Shown here in pieces: positions 50,398-60,114 of a stretch of DNA of 64,000 nt. The stretch comes from Streptococcus timonensis (GTDB taxonomy: Bacteria; Bacillota; Bacilli; Lactobacillales; Streptococcaceae): NCBI RefSeq assembly GCF_900095845.1, contig NZ_FMIX01000004.1, positions 999,501-1,063,500 of the forward strand, given 5' to 3'. Within the stretch, counting starts at the first letter, position 1. Every line of letters begins with the position of its first letter. Made by a program: the position numbers and the translations under genes. The notes beneath the pieces are model-generated. The model was not told the DNA's origin and did no database searches. It saw nothing but the letters and a program-made list of their open reading frames with translations.

Positions 50398-53019
50398 ATG
50401 ACAAAATGGATTTATTCCTTCGAGGAAGGAAGCGCAAACGACAAGGCACTCCTTGGTGGAAAAGGGGCCAATTTAGCAGAGATGAGCAATTTGGGATTGC
50501 CTGTTCCTCCAGGTTTTACCATTACTACCGACAGCTGTATTAAGTTTCTCGAAAATCCCGATTTCTTTGATTCTTCTTTAAAAGACGATATTTTGGAAGC
50601 GGTTTCTAAATTAGAAATAAAAACCGATAAATCGTTTAGCGTAGAAAGCTCAAGTCTTCTTTTAGTTTCGGTTCGTAGCGGAGCAAAATTTTCTATGCCA
50701 GGAATGATGGATACCATTTTAAATCTTGGACTTAATGACCAGAGGACAAGAATACTTGCAGAACAGACTAATCCTGAGTTTGCCTATAATTGCTATCGAC
50801 GTCTACTTCAGATGTTTGCAGATGTTGTATATGGGATTTCTAAAGAACTTTTTGATGAACTACTAAAAGACTTTGAAAAAGGTCATGGTAAACCAGTTAA
50901 AGAGCTGACACTAGATGAGCATCAAGACTTGGTTAAGCAATATAAAGAAATTTATCTTAAGGAGAACCAATCCTTCCCTGAAAATCCTATGGACCAACTT
51001 TTTGCTGCTATTCAAGCAGTCTTTAATTCTTGGAATAATAATCGAGCTAAAGTCTACCGAGAACTTAATAAAATTCCTCATGATTTAGGGACTGCCGTTA
51101 ACGTCCAGGCAATGGTCTTTGGAAATAGTGACCAAAACAGCGGAACAGGAGTCTGTTTCACTAGAAATCCTGCTAGTGGAGAAGATCAACTATTCGGTGA
51201 ATTCTTACTGAATGCTCAAGGAGAAGACGTTGTAGCTGGTATACGAACTCCAGAACCAATTGCCGCTTTAGAAAAATCTCAACCTCAAGTTTTCAAAGCC
51301 TTTAAAGAGTATGCTAGAATCCTTGAAAACCACTACAAGGACATGCAAGATATCGAATTTACCATTGAGAAAGGAAAACTGTATATTTTACAAACTAGGA
51401 ATGGCAAACGCACAGCTAAAGCTTCATTAAAAATTGCTTTGGACTTAGTAGACCAGGGTATTATTAGTAAAAAAGATGCCCTGATGAGAGTATCCCCTTC
51501 TTCTATTAGTCAGCTCATTCACCCAGTCTTTGAAGAGGCTGCAATGGAAAAAGCAACTCTCATTGCACAAGGTTTACCAGCCAGCCCAGGAGCTGCTACT
51601 GGGGAAATAGTTTTTACAGCAGAACGAGCTAAAGAATTCCACAATTTAGGAAGAAAGGTTATTTTAGTAAGACAAGAAACATCGCCCGAAGATATTGAAG
51701 GCATGGTCGTTAGCCAAGCTATTGTTACCAGCCAAGGTGGTATGACTTCTCATGCAGCGGTTGTTGCTAGAGGAATGGGCACCTGTTGTGTAGCTGGATG
51801 TGGGGAACTAAAGATTAGCGAGGAAGAGAAGACACTTTCTTGTGGTAATCTTGTTTTAAGAGAGGGAGATATCATTTCTGTTGATGGTAGTTCCGGTTGT
51901 GTTTATATCGGAGAAATTCCTACAGTCTTGATTGAGAATAATGAAGACCTTCAGCGCCTTCTTTCTTGGGCAGATAAAGTTGCACATCTTAAAGTTCGTG
52001 CTAATGCTGAGACTGTCAAAGATTTACAGACAGCTATGAATTTTGGTGCCCAAGGGGTAGGACTAGCCCGTACTGAACATATGTTCTTTGGTCAGGATCG
52101 AATTTTGGAAATGCGTCGCCTCATTCTAGCCGATAAGGAAGCAGAAATGAAAGCCGCACTCAAGAATCTTTTAGAATTCCAAGAAGAAGACTTCTATCAA
52201 ATGTACAAAACAGTTGAGGACAAACCTCTGATTGTCCGGCTTTTAGATCCGCCCATGCATGAATTTTTACCTAAAGAACCGCAGGAAATCAAGCTTCTTG
52301 CTGAAAAACTCAATAAGTCACCTGAAAAACTGGCCCACCAAATTGTAAGCTTACAAGAAAGCAACCCTATGTTGGGCCATAGAGGTTGTCGTCTTGGAAT
52401 TACACAGCCAAATATTTACAAAATGCAGACTGAAGCTATTTTTAGAAGTGCCATTAAATTACATCAAGAGGGGATAAAAATTAAACCTGAAATCATGATT
52501 CCTTTAATTGCTGATAAAAAGGAGTTAGAATTTGTAAAATCCTATCTGACTCAACACATCCAGTATATCTTTAGAGAACATAAACAAGAGCCCTTCCCAT
52601 ATGAAATTGGTACCATGATTGAGTTACCACGCGCTTGTCTGACTGCAGATAAACTAGCTCAAGAGGCTGATTTCTTCAGCTTTGGTACTAACGATTTGAC
52701 TCAAATGACCTATGGTTTTTCTCGAGATGATATTGGAAAATTTATAGGTCATTACAAAAAGATGAACATTCTCTCATCTGATCCATTCCAACATATTGAT
52801 CAGGAGGGAGTCGGTGAATTAATGCGTATTGCAATCAGCAAGGCTCGCCAAGTAAAACCAAACCTATCTATCGGTATTTGTGGAGAGGTCGGTGGTGATC
52901 CTTCTTCTATCTCTTTCTTCCAGGAAATTGGTATCACCTATGTTTCCTGCTCGCCTTATAGGGTCCCTGCAGCTCGACTTGCTGTCGCTCAAGCCGCTTT
53001 CGAAGAGAATAAAGACTAG
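50398..53019 (+). CDS. ppdK: Pyruvate, phosphate dikinase
   Basis: An 873-residue enzyme that interconverts pyruvate, ATP and phosphate with PEP, AMP and pyrophosphate. The N-terminal ATP-grasp (LLGGKGANLAEM; VSVRSGAKFSMPGMMDTILNLG), the phosphohistidine domain with catalytic His452 in GGMTSHAAVVARGMG (Thr450 the expected regulatory site), and the C-terminal PEP domain (GICGEVGGDP; SPYRVPAARLA) are complete. Start ATG 50398 with GGAGG. Together with fbp it permits PEP synthesis from pyruvate. Confidence 0.96.
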   Translation: MTKWIYSFEEGSANDKALLGGKGANLAEMSNLGLPVPPGFTITTDSCIKFLENPDFFDSSLKDDILEAVSKLEIKTDKSFSVESSSLLLVSVRSGAKFSMPGMMDTILNLGLNDQRTRILAEQTNPEFAYNCYRRLLQMFADVVYGISKELFDELLKDFEKGHGKPVKELTLDEHQDLVKQYKEIYLKENQSFPENPMDQLFAAIQAVFNSWNNNRAKVYRELNKIPHDLGTAVNVQAMVFGNSDQNSGTGVCFTRNPASGEDQLFGEFLLNAQGEDVVAGIRTPEPIAALEKSQPQVFKAFKEYARILENHYKDMQDIEFTIEKGKLYILQTRNGKRTAKASLKIALDLVDQGIISKKDALMRVSPSSISQLIHPVFEEAAMEKATLIAQGLPASPGAATGEIVFTAERAKEFHNLGRKVILVRQETSPEDIEGMVVSQAIVTSQGGMTSHAAVVARGMGTCCVAGCGELKISEEEKTLSCGNLVLREGDIISVDGSSGCVYIGEIPTVLIENNEDLQRLLSWADKVAHLKVRANAETVKDLQTAMNFGAQGVGLARTEHMFFGQDRILEMRRLILADKEAEMKAALKNLLEFQEEDFYQMYKTVEDKPLIVRLLDPPMHEFLPKEPQEIKLLAEKLNKSPEKLAHQIVSLQESNPMLGHRGCRLGITQPNIYKMQTEAIFRSAIKLHQEGIKIKPEIMIPLIADKKELEFVKSYLTQHIQYIFREHKQEPFPYEIGTMIELPRACLTADKLAQEADFFSFGTNDLTQMTYGFSRDDIGKFIGHYKKMNILSSDPFQHIDQEGVGELMRIAISKARQVKPNLSIGICGEVGGDPSSISFFQEIGITYVSCSPYRVPAARLAVAQAAFEENKD

Positions 53020-53284
53020 TTTCCTTTATATTCATTAAATAAGGCTGGTATGATTGATTTCCCAGTCTTACTTAATAGTAAAAGCATCTTTTAACCTTCA
53101 ATCCACCAGTTATGATTTATCACCAAACTTCTTGCTTTACATTTTTAAAAAAAAATCTACTGGTTGCGTTTTCAAAACTAAAAGTTTTATTTTTTTAAGA
53201 CAATTTAAAATAAAAAACGTATAATGAAAATATGAAATGAATCCAAATTCATATTTAGTTTTGCAAAGGAGTTTGAAAACCATT

Positions 53285-53731
53285 ATGTCTAACTATTCTC
53301 GCCAAAATAAAAAAACAAACAAAGACAGTCAAGAAACTGGCAAGGCTAGCCATCACATCAAGAAAGGTTTATCTGCTTTTCAGAAAACCTTAACCTTAAT
53401 TGGTAGTATGTTGGGAATTATCACTGCGACGATTACCATTAGCAATGCAATGAAGTCCAATGAACAAAAGAAAGCAGATACTAGTCCTGTTACGCAAACA
53501 ACCATCATCAAAGAGATCCAAAAGGAAACTCCTGCTGAATCTAATAGTCCTTCTCAACATCAAGAAAATAACCAAGATACTAATGCTGCAACTAGTGGAG
53601 TTGATCATAAAAATGACAACAAGGTTCAACCAGAAGAAAATACTCAAGCTCCTAACAATGTTCAACAAAATCAGACTGAAGGAGCTGCTCAATCTGATAC
53701 AGTTGCCACAGATAATAAAGCAAATCCATAA
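53285..53731 (+). CDS. Small single-pass membrane protein (DUF6556-like)
   Basis: A 148-residue protein: a charged start (MSNYSRQNKKTNKDSQETGK), one hydrophobic helix (TLTLIGSMLGIITATITI, about residues 40-58), and a long Gln/Asn/Thr-rich tail (about 60-148), probably outside the membrane. I recall similar streptococcal proteins as DUF6556, but the tail is too low in complexity to be sure. Start at ATG 53285; AAGGAG is 13 bases upstream, a long spacing. Function unknown. Confidence 0.72.
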   Translation: MSNYSRQNKKTNKDSQETGKASHHIKKGLSAFQKTLTLIGSMLGIITATITISNAMKSNEQKKADTSPVTQTTIIKEIQKETPAESNSPSQHQENNQDTNAATSGVDHKNDNKVQPEENTQAPNNVQQNQTEGAAQSDTVATDNKANP

Positions 53732-53771
53732 AAAAATAGCTTCTCTCCGATTTGGGAAAGAAGCTATTTTT
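53732..53771. terminator. Bidirectional terminator between the small membrane protein and ftsK
   Basis: AAAATAGCTTCT and AGAAGCTATTTT form a long stem with T runs on both strands, between the plus-strand gene end at 53731 and the ftsK stop at 53772. Confidence 0.88.
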
Positions 53772-56096
53772 TTATTGTTGTAAGACTTTTCGAGGTTTTG
53801 TTCCTTCAGCAGGACCAATAACTCCAGCAATCTCTAATTCTTCCATCAATCGAGTTGCTCGGTTAAAACCAACAGATAGACGACGTTGGATCATGGATGC
53901 ACTTGCTTTTTGAGTTTCAATAACCAAAGCCTTGGCTTCTTCAAAGAGTGGATCTCCGCCCTCATCGCCAGAACCAGAATCACCATCAGTCTCAGAAACT
54001 TCTCCAGGATCAAAACTGTCATCATAATCAGCATCTGCTTGAGCCTTAATGAAGCTAACAATACGTTCCACATCATCATCAGAGATAAAGGAACCTTGCA
54101 AGCGAACAGGATGGTTTTCATCAATTGGCTTAAAGAGCATATCCCCTCGACCAAGCAATTTCTCAGCACCATTTTCATCCAAAATCGTACGTGAATCCGT
54201 TCCTGAAGAAACAGCAAATGCTACACGTGACGGCACATTTGCCTTAATCAAACCAGAGATAACATCCACTGAAGGACGCTGAGTTGCAAGAATCATGTGA
54301 ATACCAGCTGCACGCGCCTTTTGTCCGAGTCGGATAATGGCATCTTCTACTTCCTTGCTGGCAACCATCATCAAATCTGCCAACTCATCGACAATCACGA
54401 CGATTAAAGGTAGAGGTACTTGCTTGTATTCAGAATGGGCATTGAATTCCTCAACTTTAGCATTGAAACCGGCAATATTTCGAACGCCAACCTTAGCAAA
54501 TAGTTCGTAACGGTTTTCCATTTCATCTACGACTTTTTGAAGAGCTTTACTTGCCTTGCGAGGATTTGTTACAACTGGAATCAAGAGATGAGGGATATCG
54601 TTGTAAACTGATAACTCGACCATCTTAGGATCCACCATCATAAACTTGACTTGGTCTGGACGAGCCTTCATCAGAATACTTGCGATAATACCATTAACTG
54701 CGACAGATTTACCTGAACCAGTAGAACCAGCTACAAGTAAGTGAGGCATTTTAGACAAATCAAAACTACGAGCTGTTCCGTTAACTGCCTTTCCAAGAGG
54801 AATTTCCAAAAGATTATCGGGCTTAGTCTGAGACTGTTCCCATAATTCTCGGAAGGAAACTGTTGCAATTTCTGAGTTAGGAACTTCAATCCCCACTAAG
54901 GATTTTCCAGGAATCGGTGCTTCAATACGGACATCCTTAGCAGCCAAGGCCAGTGCCAAATCGTCTGCTAGATTTGAAATACGATTAACACGAACCCCAA
55001 CTGCTGGTTTAACCTCATACTTGGTTACTGATGGACCTATTTCTGCTCTTTCTACAGTCACTTTAATACCAAAACTTGCAAAGGTTTCTTCCAAAATCTT
55101 GATATTCTCTCGAACGATTTTCTTTTCTTTTGACTGATCTTTTGGTTTATCAGGTGCAAAGAGTTGCAGGCTTGGGAGCTTATATTCCAAGGCCTTTTTA
55201 GCAGAAAAATCTACTTCAACATCTTCATCTTCTGCATAGTCAGCCTCCTGAGGAATGTCATCTAATTGAGGAAAATCATAGTCCGCTTGCGGGAGAATAA
55301 TCTCAGGTTCCACCCATTCTTCCTCAGGAAGCGGTGGAAAATCTTGCAAGGGTTCTTCTGAAAGAATCTCACCTGTTTCCATATCAATTGGAGGTAAACT
55401 CAAGGCCTCTTGTTCTTCTTGTTCTCTTAGTAATCTTTCTTGCTCTTCTGCTTCTTTACGAGCTTTTTCCTCCTCGCGTTTGATGAAGCGTTCTTGTTTT
55501 CTCTGCTCGCGTCGTTCCATCCATAGGCTCATGCGAGCTGCAAGGAAATCAGCAATGTCATAGATAGACCAAGGACTAGCCAATAGCATTCCGATTAAGA
55601 TAAAGATAGCACCTATAAAGTAAGTTCCAATATTTGAAAATAGAAATGCTATCGGAATGTAAAGACCTACCCCTAACAAACCTCCACCAGCAAAACTAGT
55701 CACTTGAAAGCTGGTTAGATCTTTATAGATTTGACCAATCGTTCCTTGAAAGACCGCTGAAGCTAAACTATATTTCCAAACTAAATAGGCTTCAAAAATG
55801 AGAAGTAATCCTGCAAAAATAAAGAAGAAGCCTGCTAGCAAGCCCTCTTGCTTATGTATCCATTTAAAGAGGAATAGATAGATGATTAGAGAAAAAATAG
55901 CTAGATAAGCTAGACTACCCACAAGTAAGCGGATTAGATTGTAAATACTGATTCCTACAGCTCCCCATTTAAGAGCAGCAAAAATCAAGAAAATAGCCAA
56001 TACTAGCGAAATTAACATCCGCTGAATAGCTTTCTTTCTTTCTATTTCTGCTTTAGACGGTCTCCGTCTATTTTTATTTGTATTCTTATTTGCCAT
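53772..56096 (-). CDS. ftsK: DNA translocase FtsK/SpoIIIE
   Basis: A 774-residue septal motor. Four to five helices lie in the first 170 residues, a charged linker follows, then the motor with Walker [15 protein letters not shown] and Walker [12 protein letters not shown]. The C-terminal about 60 residues are the gamma winged helix that reads orienting sequences ([25 protein letters not shown]). It pumps chromosome ends through the closing septum. Complete and of normal length for streptococci. Confidence 0.96.
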   Translation of the reverse strand: MANKNTNKNRRRPSKAEIERKKAIQRMLISLVLAIFLIFAALKWGAVGISIYNLIRLLVGSLAYLAIFSLIIYLFLFKWIHKQEGLLAGFFFIFAGLLLIFEAYLVWKYSLASAVFQGTIGQIYKDLTSFQVTSFAGGGLLGVGLYIPIAFLFSNIGTYFIGAIFILIGMLLASPWSIYDIADFLAARMSLWMERREQRKQERFIKREEEKARKEAEEQERLLREQEEQEALSLPPIDMETGEILSEEPLQDFPPLPEEEWVEPEIILPQADYDFPQLDDIPQEADYAEDEDVEVDFSAKKALEYKLPSLQLFAPDKPKDQSKEKKIVRENIKILEETFASFGIKVTVERAEIGPSVTKYEVKPAVGVRVNRISNLADDLALALAAKDVRIEAPIPGKSLVGIEVPNSEIATVSFRELWEQSQTKPDNLLEIPLGKAVNGTARSFDLSKMPHLLVAGSTGSGKSVAVNGIIASILMKARPDQVKFMMVDPKMVELSVYNDIPHLLIPVVTNPRKASKALQKVVDEMENRYELFAKVGVRNIAGFNAKVEEFNAHSEYKQVPLPLIVVIVDELADLMMVASKEVEDAIIRLGQKARAAGIHMILATQRPSVDVISGLIKANVPSRVAFAVSSGTDSRTILDENGAEKLLGRGDMLFKPIDENHPVRLQGSFISDDDVERIVSFIKAQADADYDDSFDPGEVSETDGDSGSGDEGGDPLFEEAKALVIETQKASASMIQRRLSVGFNRATRLMEELEIAGVIGPAEGTKPRKVLQQ

Positions 56097-56140
56097 GTCT
56101 CCATTATAACATATTTCAGAAACTTTTCGAGGGGTTAAAA

Positions 56141-56172
56141 AAATGACTGCCCACTTCCGTGTTCAGTCATTT
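56141..56172 (-). terminator. Terminator after fruA
   Basis: AAATGACTG and CAGTCATTT pair over a 14-base loop. On the minus strand a T run follows. It lies 15 bases past the fruA stop. Confidence 0.8.
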
Positions 56173-56186
56173 GAATATGTTTGTGA

Positions 56187-58142
56187 TTATTTTTCTATAG
56201 GTTTACGTAGGTAACCGTAAACTACACCACTGACAAGTGCTCCTACCAAGACAGAGACAAGATAGAGAAGAGCATTTGAAGTAAGGGCGATAACGAAGAT
56301 TCCTCCGTGAGGAGCCATGAGCTTGATACCTGTAAGACCAACGAGTCCACCTGCTACTGCTGAACCAAGGATAAAGCTTGGGATAGCACGAGCTGGGTCT
56401 GCTGCACCAAATGGAATCGCACCTTCAGTGATGAATGACAAGCCCATAACGATGTTCGTCAAACCAGAGTTGCGTTCTTCTTTGGTAAATTTATTCTTGA
56501 AGAGAAGTGTTGCGACAAAGATGGCAAGTGGTGGAACCATTCCTCCAGCCATAACAGCTGCCATGGCTACTGAACCACCAGTAGCTACAGTTGCTGCAAG
56601 CGTACCAGTACCAAAGACGTAAGCTGCTTTATTGACAGGGCCACCCATATCGACAGCCATCATTCCTCCAAGGACGATACCTAGAAGGACTGCTGATCCA
56701 CCTTCAAGACCAGCAAGGAAATTGTTCATACCAGTGTTGATTGCGGCCATTGGGATATTAACAGCTAGCATCACAAAGCCTGTCAAGATTGTTCCAAAAA
56801 GTGGCAAGAGAAGGATTGATTTAGCACCTTCAAGGGAGCGAGGAACCTTCACGTATTTCTTAACCAAGAGCACCAAGGCACCTGCGATAAATCCACCTAC
56901 GAGGGCTCCAAGGAAACCTGATGATACTCCTGCAAGAGCTGAAGTTGCTTCACCACCCTGAGCGTAAGGGATTTTACCAAAGGCATAACCTTCTTTAGCG
57001 ATGGCACCAGCTACGAAACCGGCTACCAAACCTGGTTTTTCAGCGATTGAGTAAGCAACATATCCTGCAAATACTGGAAGCATTAAACCAAAAGCAGAAC
57101 CACCAATTTTCATGAACATTGAAGCGAGTTCATGGTAAGAACCAAGATTTCCAAGGCTCTCATTTGGAACTCCCAAAGCACCATCAATCAAGAAGGCGAG
57201 GGCAATCATGATACCACCACCAATAACGAATGGCAACATTTGTGATACACCACTCATCAAGTGTTTGTAGAAGGCACCACCTAGACTTTGTTTTTCATTA
57301 GATGCTGTTGAAGCTTGCGCTCCATTAGCAGCACGATATACTTCAGCATTACCAGAAAGAGCCAAGTTGATCAACTCTTCTGTCTTACGAATACCATCTG
57401 CAACCGGACGGTTTACCAATGGTTTACCATCGAAACGATCCATCTCAACTGCTTTATCTGCAGCGATGATAACAGCTTTGGCATTGCGGATATCTTCTGC
57501 TGTTAATTTGTTACCTACACCACTTGCACCGTTGGTTTCAACCTTGATACCAACACCCATTTCCGCAGCCACTTTTTGAAGAGCTTCTTGGGCCATGTAT
57601 GTGTGGGCAATTCCTGTTGTACAAGCTGTAACTGCTACGATAAAGTCACCAGATTCATTTGAAGGAGCTTGAACTGGTTCTTGAGCTTTTTCTGAAGCTT
57701 GGTCAAAGAGGTCAATGACTTGATCAGCTGATGTTACTTGACGAAGTTTATCAGCAAATCCGTCTTTCATCAAATATTGTGACAATTCTGCCAAGGCAGC
57801 CAAGTGAGTATCATTGGCTCCTTCTGGAGCAGCAATCATAAAGAAGAGGTCAGTTGGTTGCCCGTCTAAACTTTCGTAGTCAACACCCTTGTTTGACCTA
57901 GCAAAGAGAACTGTTGCTTCCTTAACAGCAGCATTTTTGCTGTGTGGCATAGCGATACCGTCGCCCAAGCCTGTAGAAGTCAAAGCTTCACGCGCTAAGA
58001 TTCCTTCTTTAAAGGTTTCAAAATCTGTCACGTAGCCATGCTCCACCAAGCTACGAATCATTTCTTCGATAGCTGCTGTTTTTTCAGTTGCTTGCAAATC
58101 TAACAACATCACATCTTTTCTCAATAAATCCTGAATTTTCAT
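56187..58142 (-). CDS. fruA: Fructose PTS enzyme IIABC
   Basis: A 651-residue transporter that phosphorylates fructose as it imports it. Domains in order: IIA (about residues 1-145, His67 in MPHSKN accepts phosphate), IIB (about 165-265, Cys174 in VTACTTGIAHTYMA) and IIC (about 285-650, ten helices with GGFIAGALVLLVKKY and ITEGAIPFGAADP). The product is fructose-1-phosphate. It overlaps fruK by four bases. Confidence 0.95.
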   Translation of the reverse strand: MKIQDLLRKDVMLLDLQATEKTAAIEEMIRSLVEHGYVTDFETFKEGILAREALTSTGLGDGIAMPHSKNAAVKEATVLFARSNKGVDYESLDGQPTDLFFMIAAPEGANDTHLAALAELSQYLMKDGFADKLRQVTSADQVIDLFDQASEKAQEPVQAPSNESGDFIVAVTACTTGIAHTYMAQEALQKVAAEMGVGIKVETNGASGVGNKLTAEDIRNAKAVIIAADKAVEMDRFDGKPLVNRPVADGIRKTEELINLALSGNAEVYRAANGAQASTASNEKQSLGGAFYKHLMSGVSQMLPFVIGGGIMIALAFLIDGALGVPNESLGNLGSYHELASMFMKIGGSAFGLMLPVFAGYVAYSIAEKPGLVAGFVAGAIAKEGYAFGKIPYAQGGEATSALAGVSSGFLGALVGGFIAGALVLLVKKYVKVPRSLEGAKSILLLPLFGTILTGFVMLAVNIPMAAINTGMNNFLAGLEGGSAVLLGIVLGGMMAVDMGGPVNKAAYVFGTGTLAATVATGGSVAMAAVMAGGMVPPLAIFVATLLFKNKFTKEERNSGLTNIVMGLSFITEGAIPFGAADPARAIPSFILGSAVAGGLVGLTGIKLMAPHGGIFVIALTSNALLYLVSVLVGALVSGVVYGYLRKPIEK

Positions 58143-59050
58143 CTTTTTTCTACCTCAACTTTTTCATAAGTCTCTTTAATAAATTCTGCAGTTGCTAAAT
58201 CATCTGAGAATGTCGTTGCTGTTCCACATGCCACTCCCCATTTAAAGGCTTCCACTGCGTCTTTTGATTTGACAAACTCACCCGTAAATCCAGCAACCAT
58301 CGAGTCACCAGCCCCAACTGAGTTTTTAACTGTTCCCTTGATCGGTTTAGCAAAGTAGGCTCCATCTGATGTTACCAGAAGGGCTCCATCACCAGCCATG
58401 GAAATAATAACATTTTGAGCACCTTTAGCTAGCAATTCTCGAGCGTATTTCTCTATTTCATCAAGGCTTTCAATCTTGACTCCAAAGATAGCTCCCAGTT
58501 CATGATTATTTGGTTTCACCAAAAGTGGTTGATAATCCAAACTATCAATCAAGGTTTGACCTTCAAAGTCACAGACTACTTGTGCGCCTGTCTGACGCGT
58601 CAAAGCAATTAATTCTTTGTAAATAACATTACCCAAGTTTTTAGCACTCGAACCCGCAAATACAACTGTATCTTCTGCTGTTAAACTTAAAAGAATGGCT
58701 TTTAACTCTTCAAGTTGTTCGGGCTCAACATTAGGACCTGTCCCATTGATTTCTGTTTCTTGGTCGGCTTTGATCTTGACATTGATACGCGTATCTTCTG
58801 CCACTTGGACAAATTGCGTTTCAATTTGTTCTTCAGCTAAAGTATCTGTGATAAATTTTCCAGTAAAGCCTCCGATGAAACCTGTCGCTGTATTTGGAAT
58901 ATCCAAACGCTTCAAGACACGGCTAACATTGATACCTTTACCACCAGCAAACTTATCATCACTATCCATACGATTGACACTACCAACTTCTACTTTGTCC
59001 AAACGGACAATGTAGTCTATAGATGGATTGAGTGTGACTGTATAAATCAT
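58139..59050 (-). CDS. fruK: 1-phosphofructokinase
   Basis: A 303-residue PfkB-type kinase that makes fructose-1,6-bisphosphate from fructose-1-phosphate. It has the substrate motif GGKGINVSRVL (about residues 37-47) and the ATP-binding NSVGAGDSMVAGF (catalytic Asp at about residue 248). Middle gene of fruR-fruK-fruA, overlapping both neighbours by four bases. Confidence 0.95.
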   Translation of the reverse strand: MIYTVTLNPSIDYIVRLDKVEVGSVNRMDSDDKFAGGKGINVSRVLKRLDIPNTATGFIGGFTGKFITDTLAEEQIETQFVQVAEDTRINVKIKADQETEINGTGPNVEPEQLEELKAILLSLTAEDTVVFAGSSAKNLGNVIYKELIALTRQTGAQVVCDFEGQTLIDSLDYQPLLVKPNNHELGAIFGVKIESLDEIEKYARELLAKGAQNVIISMAGDGALLVTSDGAYFAKPIKGTVKNSVGAGDSMVAGFTGEFVKSKDAVEAFKWGVACGTATTFSDDLATAEFIKETYEKVEVEKR

Positions 59051-59787
59051 ACTTCTATTACCTCCGTTTTCTCTTTGATAGCTGGCAAGAGCTCATGACC
59101 CTTGCTTGTAATCACAATAGCACGTTTTATAGGAGCTACCTTAGCAAAACAAGACTGACCAAGCTTGGATGAATCTGCTAGAACATATGTCTGTTTAGCA
59201 TTTTCTAAGATAGCACGCTTGACTGCGCCCTCCTCCATATCTGGAGTTGTAAAGTAACCTTCATCTACACCATTCATTCCAATAAAGGCACGATCAAAGT
59301 GCAGTTGGTTAATCTGATTGAGAGCTACTCCTCCGATACTGGCATCAGTTGTCATCTTGACTCCACCACCGATAATGACTGTTGGGATTTGCTTATCCAC
59401 TAATTGAACCGCATGGTGAATGGAATTGGTTACCACTGTAATGTCTTTTCGCTCAAATTCCTTAATGAGAAAGGCTGTCGTACTTCCTGCATCCACAAAG
59501 ATAACATCTTTTTCTTTGATGAGAGAAGCTGCTTTTTGCGCAATCAACTTTTTCTCTTGAAGGTTTTTGACAGATTTCTCTTGAATGGTTTCTTCTTCTT
59601 GCAAGGAGTGAGGCAACTCTGCTCCTCCATGCACTCGACGAAGCTTATTTTCGGACTCCAATTCATCTAAATCACGTCTAACCGTTGATTCTGAAGTATC
59701 CAGCAAACCTACTAATTTCTCAAGTGAGACGATTTTATGCTGTTTCAATTCTTCTAAAATCAACTTTTTTCTCTCGCTTTTTAGCAC
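59047..59787 (-). CDS. fruR: DeoR-family fructose operon repressor
   Basis: A 246-residue regulator: N-terminal DeoR helix-turn-helix (KLILEELKQHKIVSLEKLVGLLDTSESTVRRDLDEL), then the sugar-phosphate effector domain with DAGSTTAFLIKEF. The effector is likely fructose-1-phosphate. Start is GTG 59787 with a strong AGGAGGTGG. First gene of the operon; the repeats in the promoter region are its probable sites. Confidence 0.93.
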   Translation of the reverse strand: MLKSERKKLILEELKQHKIVSLEKLVGLLDTSESTVRRDLDELESENKLRRVHGGAELPHSLQEEETIQEKSVKNLQEKKLIAQKAASLIKEKDVIFVDAGSTTAFLIKEFERKDITVVTNSIHHAVQLVDKQIPTVIIGGGVKMTTDASIGGVALNQINQLHFDRAFIGMNGVDEGYFTTPDMEEGAVKRAILENAKQTYVLADSSKLGQSCFAKVAPIKRAIVITSKGHELLPAIKEKTEVIEV

Positions 59788-59818
59788 GAACCCACCTCCT
59801 GTTAACGATTACATTATT

Positions 59819-59880
59819 CATTCTATCATAAAAAATATCAAAGTCAAGCATTTTTTATCAATTTCTTTCATTTTCTATCA
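59819..59880 (-). promoter_or_regulatory. fru operon promoter and repeated FruR-like boxes
   Basis: On the minus strand TTGACT (59842-59847) and TAGAAT (59820-59825), 16 bases apart, form the promoter. The repeat CATTTTTTATCA (59849-59860) recurs as CATTTTCTATCA (59869-59880), exactly 20 bases (two turns) apart. A shorter CATTCTATCA (59819-59828) overlies the -10. The spacing suggests a cooperative repressor. Confidence 0.65.
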
Positions 59881-59904
59881 TTGACTCCTCAACTTTAAAT
59901 AAAT

Positions 59905-59933
59905 TTGCAAGAAAGAGGGCTTTATGGTAGACT
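59905..59933 (+). promoter_or_regulatory. Promoter of tRNA-Ser
   Basis: TTGCAA (59905-59910) and TAGACT (59928-59933) are 17 bases apart. The mature tRNA starts 15 bases further. Confidence 0.68.
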
Positions 59934-59948
59934 AGGTTAGTAAACAAT

Positions 59949-60036
59949 GGAAGATTACTCAAGAGGCTTAAGAGGCCGTGTTGGAAACGCGGTAGGCGTG
60001 TTAAAGCGTGCGTGGGTTCGAATCCCATGTCTTCCG
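59949..60036 (+). tRNA. tRNA-Ser (anticodon GGA)
   Basis: An 88-base tRNA with a long variable arm, as serine tRNAs have. Acceptor GGAAGAT pairs with GTCTTCC (one wobble), discriminator G. The anticodon stem CCGTG/CGCGG holds the loop TTGGAAA, anticodon GGA, which reads UCC and UCU. The T loop is GGTTCGAATCC. No CCA is encoded. Confidence 0.95.
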
Positions 60037-60050
60037 TTTATTTTCAAAAA

Positions 60051-60074
60051 GATACCCAAGAAATCTTGGGTATC
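60051..60074. terminator. Bidirectional terminator between tRNA-Ser and mntH
   Basis: GATACCCAAG and CTTGGGTATC form a perfect ten-base-pair stem with T runs on both strands. Confidence 0.9.
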
Positions 60075-60114
60075 TTTTTTCTTATATTCTTGTTTTATAA
60101 CTCGGGTGAATTTC

